NCBI RefSeq assembly: GCF_000265075.1
Contig: NZ_AJYA01000001.1
Coordinates: 62,650 to 126,649, forward strand
DNA length: 64,000 bases
Direction of reading: 5' to 3'
DNA from: Nitritalea halalkaliphila LW7
GTDB taxonomy: Bacteria > Bacteroidota > Bacteroidia > Cytophagales > Cyclobacteriaceae
Shown: positions 46,405-54,080 of the stretch, piece after piece
Layout of the letters: each line of letters starts with the position of its first letter
Numbering within the stretch: position 1 is the first letter of the stretch
Translations under genes and position numbers: made by a program
The notes under the pieces: model-generated
Databases searched by the model: none
Told to the model about the DNA's origin: nothing
The model's input: only the letters and a program-made list of their open reading frames with translations

Positions 46405-47733
46405 TTGGGATTTTCCGCATTTAATTTTACCGCATCGTTACAAGAAGGCTTGGAGGCGATGGGTTTCGATACCCCCACACCCGTACAGGAGCAAGCCATT
46501 CCCGAAATTCTCGCCGGACATGATCTGATCGCTTGTGCGCAGACCGGCACGGGGAAGACGGCTGCCTTCGTACTTCCGATTTTGCATCGTATCGCCGAGG
46601 AATCTACCGGCGGCATTAATACCCTAATTTTAGCCCCGACTCGGGAGCTGGCCATACAGATTGAGCAGCAGATTCAGGGCTTCGGCTACTTCACGGGAGT
46701 GAGTTCCATTCCCGTCTACGGCGGCGGTGATGGAGCCACCTGGGAGGTGCAGAAGCGGGCACTCACACAGGGGGCGGACATCGTCGTGGCTACCCCAGGG
46801 CGTCTGATTGCCCTTTTGGCCGGAGGCAAAGTAGACTTAAGCTCCCTTAAGCATCTGATCTTAGATGAAGCAGATCGCATGCTGGACATGGGCTTCTCGG
46901 ATGATCTTTTTCGGATCGTAAAGGCACTGCCTACCAAGCGGCAGACCATCCTTTTTTCAGCTACCATGCCACCGAAAATTCGGCAGTTTGCGCGTAAGAT
47001 TTTGAGCTACCCCTTTAAGGAAGTGACCCTGTCGGTAGGTAAAACTGCGGAGGGGGTGACGCAGCAGGCGTACATGGTGCATGATCCCGATAAGGAGGCC
47101 CTATTGGTGCATTTGCTGGCGCAAAAGCCCTACGAAGCAGTTATTATTTTCGCTTCTACGAAGGATAAGGTGAAAAGCTTGTACCAGCGCCTGCGCAAAA
47201 CCCATGAGGTGGAGGCCTTCCATTCGGACCTCGATCAGATGGAGCGGGAAAAAATCATGAGCCGCTTTAAAAATCGACAGCTGAAAGTGCTGATCGGTAC
47301 AGATATCATTTCACGTGGTATCGATGTGGTGGGAATCGAACTGGTGGTGAATTTCGACGTGCCAGGGGATCCGGAAGATTATGTGCATCGTGTGGGCCGT
47401 ACCGCCCGGGCTGACTCGAAGGGGGAGGCGATTACGTTTATTAATGAAAAGGATATTCGCAAGTTTAACGCCATCGAGGATCTAATCGGAATGGAGGTAG
47501 AAAAGCCTGCATTGCCGGAGGGCATGCAAGAGGGACCTAGCTACGGAAGAAAAGGAAAAGGCGGCAGTGGCGGCGGTGGTCGTCACAAGCGTCCTGCTGG
47601 TGGAGGCCAAAGCGCTTCTGCAGCAGGTTCAGGCGGGGATGCAAAACGCAAAGGGAGCTGGAAAAAGAAGCGCAGCGGCGCTAAGAAGCCTAGTACTCCC
47701 CGAAACGAGCAACCTAACAGCAGCGGCTCTTAA
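46405..47733 (+). CDS. DEAD-box RNA helicase (RhlE/CsdA-like)
   Basis: 442 residues; unwinds RNA duplexes using ATP. Motifs in order: Q motif (GFDTPTPVQEQAIPEIL), I (AQTGTGKT), Ia (PTRELA), Ib (TPGR), II (DEAD, about 153-156), III (SATM), IV (IIFASTKDK), V (SRGIDV), VI (HRVGRTAR). The last 60 residues form a basic, glycine-rich RNA-binding tail (GKGGSGGGGRHKRP; KKKRSGAKK). The reading starts with TTG at 46405; no ATG fits the family N-terminus (GFSAFNFTASLQEGLEAMGF), so a TTG start or a nearby sequence error are both possible. A bidirectional terminator follows. Confidence 0.92.
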   Translation: MGFSAFNFTASLQEGLEAMGFDTPTPVQEQAIPEILAGHDLIACAQTGTGKTAAFVLPILHRIAEESTGGINTLILAPTRELAIQIEQQIQGFGYFTGVSSIPVYGGGDGATWEVQKRALTQGADIVVATPGRLIALLAGGKVDLSSLKHLILDEADRMLDMGFSDDLFRIVKALPTKRQTILFSATMPPKIRQFARKILSYPFKEVTLSVGKTAEGVTQQAYMVHDPDKEALLVHLLAQKPYEAVIIFASTKDKVKSLYQRLRKTHEVEAFHSDLDQMEREKIMSRFKNRQLKVLIGTDIISRGIDVVGIELVVNFDVPGDPEDYVHRVGRTARADSKGEAITFINEKDIRKFNAIEDLIGMEVEKPALPEGMQEGPSYGRKGKGGSGGGGRHKRPAGGGQSASAAGSGGDAKRKGSWKKKRSGAKKPSTPRNEQPNSSGS

Positions 47734-47756
47734 AACTTCTTAATGCTGGAATATGT

Positions 47757-47803
47757 AAAAGCCTGCCTGCAAGCGATAGATATCCCTTGCAAGCAGGCTT
47801 TTC
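47757..47803. terminator. Bidirectional terminator after the helicase
   Basis: 17-bp stem AAAAGCCTGCCTGCAAG/CTTGCAAGCAGGCTTTT with one mismatch, T-rich on both sides. It lies between convergent helicase and serine hydrolase genes. Confidence 0.88.
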
Positions 47804-47815
47804 CTTCGTTTACGA

Positions 47816-49057
47816 CTACTTCGGTAAGCTTTCCAGCACCTTAGCGATTAGCTCCGCCTTAGCGGCATTATCGATCCAGCGGCTCACGATCATCAGGTCA
47901 TGCACGGGGTCCACATAAATAATATTTACGCCCGCACCCAAGTGGAAAAATGCCTCCTCAGGCGCTGAAGGAATTTCTTTCTTATCCGTATTCAAGAAAA
48001 AATTCATAAAACCATAGTTGGGCTGCACGGGGGTAGGTGTCTTGGCCATGGCCAACCATTCCTTTGAAATCACCTGCCGACCCTGCCATTCGCCCTCCGC
48101 CAGCGTCAGGTAACCAAAACGGGCTTGATCATAGGCATTAATAAAAAGGCCTCCACCCCAGTGGGAGCCTCCACTGACGGACTGTACGATCTGCCCATCC
48201 AAAACCACAAAAGAATTTTCATAACCCGTCCAGCGCCACGTCGGACTGGCACCGATAGGATCCATGAGCTCCTCGCGAAGGACTTGCGGAAGTGGCTTGC
48301 GCCAAATATTCAATGCGGCCAGCGCCAGCACATTCACCCGCGTGTCATTATACGTATAGTGCGTTCCCGGCTCAAAACGCTCACGCGAGCGCCAAGTCGA
48401 TGCATTCCCCCTCGGACGATCTGCCCAGTCAGGCTTGCCCCAAAGACTGCCTTCCCAGTCGGACGTTTGCCGTAGCAGGTGATCCCAGGTGATTTTGCGG
48501 TTATGATCCCCCGGAAAGAGCTCGAAAACATCCTCTTCCAGCAAGTGGTCGGCCTTATTTATGGACATCCGCTCGGGCTGATAAGGAATAATCGGCGCCA
48601 TCTGCGTGTACACTGGCTGGTGAATATCTGCGATCAAGCCCCGGTCGAAGGCTAATCCCACTGTGGTGGACAAGATACTCTTCGCCACGCTGAAGGTGAG
48701 GTCTACACGCTGTGGGTCTCCCCATTCCGCCACGACATACCCCTTATAGATCACAAGTCCGGTAGCTTCTCCGCGATTTTTCATGGGCCCTACAGGGTAA
48801 CCGAAGGGCTCACGCCCAAAAGCACTTTCGTAGTGTGCGATTTTTAAGTTGCGGTCCGCCGAGCTTTCCTTTTCTTGCGCGAAGCGCACCGCCTCCGATA
48901 ACTTCGTAGCATTTACGCCAAGGGACTCCGGACTTTTTTTCTCCCAGTGGCCAGCAGGAGGGAAGTAGCGCTGTGCCGTCACCGAGCTGTGCCAAAGAAG
49001 TAACATGCTCAGTAAGAACCATGTGCCATTACGTACTGTCATAAGCTGTCTATACAT
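47816..49057 (-). CDS. Secreted serine hydrolase of the beta-lactamase/class C family
   Basis: 413 residues with signal peptide (about 10-29, GTWFLLSMLLLWHSSVTAQ). The catalytic S-x-x-K is SVAK (Ser123, Lys126), the second Tyr site is HYTYNDTRVNVLAL (Tyr236), and the third element is HLGAGVNII in place of KTG, all typical for the esterase/DD-peptidase-like branch rather than true beta-lactamases. Likely role is esterase or D-amino-acid peptidase activity in the periplasm. The longer ATG at 49057 is accepted since the signal fits. Frame intact. Confidence 0.87.
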   Translation of the reverse strand: MYRQLMTVRNGTWFLLSMLLLWHSSVTAQRYFPPAGHWEKKSPESLGVNATKLSEAVRFAQEKESSADRNLKIAHYESAFGREPFGYPVGPMKNRGEATGLVIYKGYVVAEWGDPQRVDLTFSVAKSILSTTVGLAFDRGLIADIHQPVYTQMAPIIPYQPERMSINKADHLLEEDVFELFPGDHNRKITWDHLLRQTSDWEGSLWGKPDWADRPRGNASTWRSRERFEPGTHYTYNDTRVNVLALAALNIWRKPLPQVLREELMDPIGASPTWRWTGYENSFVVLDGQIVQSVSGGSHWGGGLFINAYDQARFGYLTLAEGEWQGRQVISKEWLAMAKTPTPVQPNYGFMNFFLNTDKKEIPSAPEEAFFHLGAGVNIIYVDPVHDLMIVSRWIDNAAKAELIAKVLESLPK

Positions 49058-49138
49058 TTAATTTCGTAAAAAGGTGAATTTTCATCGCCACACCAAACCA
49101 TTCATCAAAAAGCGTGATTTTCGCCTAAGGATATTGGC

Positions 49139-49158
49139 TTTGGCCGGGCACGGCCAAA
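49139..49158. promoter_or_regulatory. Palindromic hairpin between serine hydrolase and FAD oxidoreductase genes
   Basis: TTTGGCCG-GGCA-CGGCCAAA, 8-bp perfect stem, in the 275-bp divergent region. No T tract, so an operator or leader structure rather than a terminator. Confidence 0.35.
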
Positions 49159-49332
49159 CTTCAACTAGTAAATTACCCCTTTCGATCTTTCAGAAAAAAG
49201 TGTTTTCATCCCTAAATTAACTGCATTCATCTACATATATGCCCTATCGGCTGAAACCTTTTGATGAATCATGTAATTTTGAACAATTCTATCCTGAGTG
49301 AGTAAAACATTCAACGCATCCTTTACGCCTAT

Positions 49333-50581
49333 ATGAGTCAGAATATCGTTATTATCGGAGCCGGTGTCGCCGGTTTAGTGGCTGCCTATGAGTTAGAGCA
49401 AGCCGGGTTTAACCCCACCCTTTTAGAAGCCTCCGATGCGGTGGGGGGAAGAATCCGTACGGACAAGCAGGATGGATTCCTGTTTGATCGTGGTTTTCAG
49501 GTGCTCCTAACGGCCTATCCCGAAGCCAAACGTTATTTAGATTATGCGGCACTCGAGTTACGCATGTTTTCGCCTGGTGCACTGATCGTGAAGCCAGGAA
49601 ATTCCTTCGCGATTCATGACCCCATTCGGAACCCACTAAAACTGGTGACCATGGCCTTTTCGCAGGTCGGGACACTAAAGGACAAGCTCTCCCTCTTTTA
49701 CCTCACACGTGAGCTGAAAAGCAAATCCGTGGAGAGCATTTTCGAAGAGCCACAGCAGCCCACGATCGAATTTTTACGAAATTATGGTTTCTCCGATAAA
49801 ATGATCACCCAGTTTTTCAAGCCATTCTTTAAAGGAATCTTCTTGGAAAACGACTTGAGAACCTCTTCGCGGATGTTTAAATTCGTATTCAAACTTTTCG
49901 GAGAGGGACATGCGGCCGTTCCGGCCAAAGGGATGCAACGCATCCCCGAGCAGCTGGCCGCTAAACTCAAGCAAACCACCCTACGCTTACAGACTCCTGT
50001 GGACCGAATCGAAATGAATCGCATTTACCTACAGGATGGCAGTGTGCTGGAGGCAGATCGGATTCTCGTGGCCTGCAAGCCGGATGTGGTTATCCCGCAG
50101 CTGCGGGGTCAAATTAATACATATCGTCGTGTTTTCAACTGTTATTTTACCGTTCCGAAGTCTTTTATCGGTGCTCCGATGATCGGGCTGGTGCCAGATG
50201 AGCGCTTTTGGACGAATAATATCGTGTTTATGACAGATGTAAGTGCTGCCTATGCTCCTGCAGGCAAGGCGCTGCTTTCTGTTTCTGTAGTGTTGGCGAG
50301 TCTCAGACCCTGAAAAAGTAATTCAGGAGGTGCGGGTAGAGTTAGAAGCGCTAACGGGCATCTCTGCTGAACACTTCACGTTTCTAAAGAGTTATCACAT
50401 CCAAGAGGCCTTGCCTGAGGTAGAAGACATGCGCTATGCAGTTAATTTTACTCAGTTTAAGCTAAATGAACATGTTTTTCTGGCAGGCGATCATCAGTTA
50501 AATGCCTCCATAAATGCGGCCATGACTTCGGGCCGTCTGGCCTCGGAGGCGCTACGTTACAGTTTACAAGCTCCCCTTTAA
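49333..50581 (+). CDS. FAD-dependent oxidoreductase, amine-oxidase/phytoene-desaturase-like (frameshifted)
   Basis: About 416 residues when repaired. The FAD-binding N-terminus is clear: IVIIGAGVAGLVAAYELEQAG, LLEASDAVGGRIRTDKQDGF, FDRGFQVLL. The first frame ends in VSVVLASLRP; near 50300 the next frame continues SDPEKVIQEVRVELEALTG and ends with the second FAD site, NEHVFLAGDHQLNASINAAMTSGRLASEAL. The C-terminus runs directly into the start of the SDR gene (TAA then ATG at 50582). The enzyme class includes flavin amine oxidases and carotenoid desaturases; the substrate is unknown. Confidence 0.85.
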
Positions 50582-51970
50582 ATGCAAAAAAAACCCACCA
50601 TCGTAATCGCAGGCGCTAACGGCTACATCGGCAAGTGGTTCATCGCCACCTTCGCCGGTAAATACCGCATTATCGCGCTGAGCAGAAGAGAAGTGGTGGG
50701 GGAACAGCATCCGGACATCGAATGGCGGCAAGTAGAACTTTACTCCATTACTTCCACGACCATGGCGCTGCAGGGGGCGGATTACGCCATCTACTTGATC
50801 CATTCCATGAGTCCTTCGACACGCCTCAATCAGGGCAGCTTCGAAGACACGGATTTATTGCTGGCAGATAATTTTGCGCGGGCAGCGCAAAAGGTCGGTA
50901 TCCAGCATATCCTTTATCTAGGCGGCATTTTACCGAAGGAAACGGGGGATTACCCGATGAGTAAGCACTTATCTAGTCGTCTAGAGGTAGAGGAGACCTT
51001 ATCGGCTAAAGGAATTCCGTTTACTGCACTTCGAGCGGGAATCATCGTGGGCCCAGGCGGATCCTCCTTCCAAATGATCGAAAAGTTAGTGCGCAAGTTG
51101 CCCGTGATGGCTTGTCCGAAATGGACGCTCTCGGAGACGCAAGCGATTTCACTACGGGATACCTTGCAGATAATGGATGTATGCCTTGGAAATCCGGAAG
51201 CTTACGGTCGCGTGTTTGAGATCGGCTCCCCAGAAGTTTTGAGTTACAAGCAGATGATGGAGCTGGCGGCGAAGGCCATGGGCAAAAAGCGTTATATCTT
51301 CTCTGTGCCCGTGTTTTCTGTTGGCTTCTCCAAGCTTTGGGTGGGCTTTTTTAGCGATAGCCCGAGCTCGCTGGTCTCCCCTCTGGTGGAAAGCCTTCGC
51401 CATACCCTTACGGTGGACCCCGCGCTGCGCTTTGATCTCGCTGAAATCGATTACCTCAGTTATGAAGAAAGCGTTTCGGATGCCTTGGCTCGCGCCAAAG
51501 AAGTGCCCTGTAGCCCTACCTTTAAGAAAGAGGCTAAGCCTAAAAATACAGTCCGCAGCATTCAGCGCCTACCCAATACGCGTCACCGCAGTGCTCAGTG
51601 GGTAGCGAATCGCTATAAGGTATGGCTCCCGACTTTCTTTAGCGTCTTTATTAATGCCGCAGATAATGGAAAGGGGGAAGTGGCTTTTTATCCGCTATTT
51701 TTTAAAAAGCCGATGCTGAAGCTGTCCCTGGTGCCCGACCGTAGTGATCATAAGCGCCAGTTGTTTTACATTACAGGAGGATGGCTGGTAAAGCGTATCG
51801 ATTATGGCTGGCTGGAGTTCCGAGAAGTGCTGGGCGGTAAACATATTATGACGGCGATTCATGAATTTGTGCCCCGACTGCCATGGATCATCTATGTCAA
51901 TACGCAGGCCATCGCGCATGTATGGGTAATGCGTCGCTTTAGTAGTTACCTGAAAAAATATCACGACTGA
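50582..51970 (+). CDS. NAD(P)-binding Rossmann protein, extended SDR, with C-terminal domain of unknown function
   Basis: 462 residues. N-terminal extended SDR/NmrA-like part at about 5-270: IVIAGANGYIGKWF (GxxGxxG), GADYAIYLIHSM, HILYLGGILPK, YPMSKHLSSRLEVEETL with Tyr-x-x-x-Lys replaced by YPMSK, and SLRDTLQIMDVCLG. The last 180 residues (WVANRYKVWLPTFFSVF; GGWLVKRIDYGWLEFREVLGG; AIHEFVPRLPWIIYV) form a second domain that resembles DUF2867-type endings of related proteins, but I do not name it firmly. It begins at the base after the FAD oxidoreductase stop, so the two probably work on one substrate. Frame intact. Confidence 0.78.
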   Translation: MQKKPTIVIAGANGYIGKWFIATFAGKYRIIALSRREVVGEQHPDIEWRQVELYSITSTTMALQGADYAIYLIHSMSPSTRLNQGSFEDTDLLLADNFARAAQKVGIQHILYLGGILPKETGDYPMSKHLSSRLEVEETLSAKGIPFTALRAGIIVGPGGSSFQMIEKLVRKLPVMACPKWTLSETQAISLRDTLQIMDVCLGNPEAYGRVFEIGSPEVLSYKQMMELAAKAMGKKRYIFSVPVFSVGFSKLWVGFFSDSPSSLVSPLVESLRHTLTVDPALRFDLAEIDYLSYEESVSDALARAKEVPCSPTFKKEAKPKNTVRSIQRLPNTRHRSAQWVANRYKVWLPTFFSVFINAADNGKGEVAFYPLFFKKPMLKLSLVPDRSDHKRQLFYITGGWLVKRIDYGWLEFREVLGGKHIMTAIHEFVPRLPWIIYVNTQAIAHVWVMRRFSSYLKKYHD

Positions 51971-52056
51971 TTCCAGCGTTTGTTTTTTGCTCCTGCATAA
52001 TGTACTTCGCTAAGGGGCAGCTGTCTGTTGATGGATAGAAGAAAAATTTAAAATTA

Positions 52057-52087
52057 GCCAGTTACGGAATAGCTGGCATCTTTTCTG
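52057..52087 (+). terminator. Weak hairpin after the SDR gene
   Basis: GCCAG/CTGGC, 5-bp stem with 11-base loop followed by ATCTTTTCT. Possible terminator only. Confidence 0.3.
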
Positions 52088-52152
52088 CGGATGTTGAGAA
52101 CGGTTGACTCCATATTTCGTTAATTAAAAAAGCGTACTAAATAGAAAGAATC

Positions 52153-53112
52153 ATGAAAACATTTTCATTTAAAAATGGTGATACAATGCCGATGTTAGGG
52201 CTGGGAACTTGGAAAAGTAAGCCTGGTGAGGTCTATCAAGCGGTAAAATGGGCAGTAGAAGCAGGGTACCGGCATATCGACTGCGCGGCCATCTATGAAA
52301 ATGAGCATGAGGTAGGCCGCGCCTTGCAGGAGCTTATGGAGGCAGGTACGGTCACGCGGGAGGAGTTATTTATTACCTCGAAGCTATGGAACTCGAATCA
52401 CCGATTAGAAGATGTGGCACCGGCACTTAAGAAAACTCTGTCGGACCTACGCCTGGACTATGTCGATTTATACTTAATTCACTGGCCGGTTAGTTACAAA
52501 CCCGGAGTAGCCTTTGCGCGAACGCGCGAAGAGTTTTACACCTACCATGACGTTCCACTACGCCAGACCTGGTTGGGAATGGAGCGGGTGCAAGAAGAGG
52601 GGCTTACCCGCCACATCGGGGTCTCTAATTTTAATTCTGCGAAGTTAAAGGAGATCATGGACCAGGCCACGCTTTATCCTGAAATGAACCAGGTAGAATT
52701 ACATCCTTACTTGCCACAAGATGCATTAGTGGATTTCTGTTTTGCGAACCAAATCGGCATCACAGCTTATTCTCCGCTAGGTTCAGGAGATCGACACGCG
52801 TCCATGAAAAAAGAAGATGAGCCGCTACTGATGGAAGATCCAGTGGTAAAAGCGCTTGCTGAGGAGCTCAGCTGTTCGCCTGCTCAGGTACTCATCGCGT
52901 ATGCCTTGCATCGGAATATCGTGGTTATTCCGAAATCGGTAAATGAAGCGCGCATTCAGCAAAATTTAGCCTCGGCTTCTCTTCAGTTCTCCGATGAGCA
53001 GCTCGGCAGGTTGCTCCATATCGGTAAGCAGTATCGCTTCCTGGACGGAGGCCCTTTTGTGGGTGAACAGAGTCCCTATACTTTAAAGGATCTTTGGGAG
53101 GAGGCACTGTAA
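52153..53112 (+). CDS. Aldo/keto reductase
   Basis: 319 residues. The tetrad Asp43 (HIDCAAIYENE), Tyr48, Lys77 (FITSKLWNSNH) and His110 (LYLIHWPVSY) is complete. The N-terminus FKNGDTMPMLGLGTWKS, HIGVSNFNSAKL, NQVELHPYLPQ and the NADPH-site VIPKSVNEARIQQNL match. Members reduce aldehydes and ketones with NADPH; the pattern is the alcohol-dehydrogenase (AKR1A-like) type. It starts 182 bp after the SDR gene. Seventeen bp before the YihY gene, in the same direction. Frame intact. Confidence 0.92.
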   Translation: MKTFSFKNGDTMPMLGLGTWKSKPGEVYQAVKWAVEAGYRHIDCAAIYENEHEVGRALQELMEAGTVTREELFITSKLWNSNHRLEDVAPALKKTLSDLRLDYVDLYLIHWPVSYKPGVAFARTREEFYTYHDVPLRQTWLGMERVQEEGLTRHIGVSNFNSAKLKEIMDQATLYPEMNQVELHPYLPQDALVDFCFANQIGITAYSPLGSGDRHASMKKEDEPLLMEDPVVKALAEELSCSPAQVLIAYALHRNIVVIPKSVNEARIQQNLASASLQFSDEQLGRLLHIGKQYRFLDGGPFVGEQSPYTLKDLWEEAL

Positions 53113-53128
53113 ACGAGACCCTTCTGTT

Positions 53129-54053
53129 ATGGCAAAACGCGTAATCAATAAAATACGAAAATTAACCGCTGTCGATATTATTATCGACAGCGTTAAAGAC
53201 TTTACGAGTTCCGACTCTATGACCTTCGCGGGGAGCACGGCTTTCTATACTATTTTTAGTTTGCCTGCGCTGCTCATCATTTTACTGAACATCGGCTCTG
53301 CCTTTTTCTCAGAGTCGGAGATCCGGGAGGAAATCGTCCTACAGGTCTCTGACCTGGCTGGCGAGGAAAGTGCAGCGACCCTGGTCAGTATCATGGATAA
53401 TTTCGAGCTGGCCGATGGCAGCGGTATTTCCAGTTTGGTGGCCATACTTGTATTAGCTTTTTCAGCCACTACGGTTTTTGTGAGCTTGCAGGGCGCTCTT
53501 AACCACATTTGGCACATCCGCCCCAAGCCGCAGAAAGAGTTATTAAAGTTTGTCATCAACAGGCTCCTGAGCTTTTCTATGGTGGCGTCGATCGGATTTA
53601 TCCTGCTCGTATCTTTGGTTATCGATGCTGCCGTAGTGGTGCTTTTTAACTATCTCGATGCATTCATGGACTTGGGTTTCATTTACTTGGCTTCTATCGT
53701 GCATTTCGTGGTCGTTCAACTGCTATTGGTGGTGGTTTTCGCGCTCATGTATAAGATTTTACCCGATGCGAAAGTCCGCTGGAGAGATACCTGGATGGGA
53801 GCCTTTGTTACGATGCTTTTATTCGCTCTGGGTAAGTACCTGATCAGTGTGTACATGGGAAACAGTGACTTAGGTTCTACTTATGGCGCTGCGGGCTCCC
53901 TGGTAATTTTACTTGTTTGGGTCTATTATTCGGTCGTCATTTTCCTTTTTTGGCGCCCAAATCACCTATTATATCGCCGAAAAAGTAGGGGGAAATGTGG
54001 TTCCATTGCCGCAGGCCGTACGGGTCGAAGTAAGGGAAATAGACGAGGAGTAG
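53129..54053 (+). CDS. YihY/BrkB family inner-membrane protein (frameshifted near the end)
   Basis: About 308 residues when repaired. Family N-terminus AGSTAFYTIFSLPALLIILLNIG, ALNHIWHIRPKP, and membrane helices at about 95-115, 145-170, 190-210, 225-245, 255-275. The usual C-terminus is disrupted: one extra T in the run near 53945 changes FLFGAQITYYIAEKVGG into another frame. Read on in the correct frame the protein ends VRVEVREIDEE at 54053. Function is not established (not the RNase BN it was once called). Convergent with tamL. Confidence 0.85.
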
Positions 54054-54080
54054 GGGGTTTTTCTCGGTGGTGTGTGGGGT

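Noticed and set aside
47816..49057. True beta-lactamase
   Set aside because: SxxK is present but the KTG element is replaced by HLG and the context fits esterase-like serine hydrolases.
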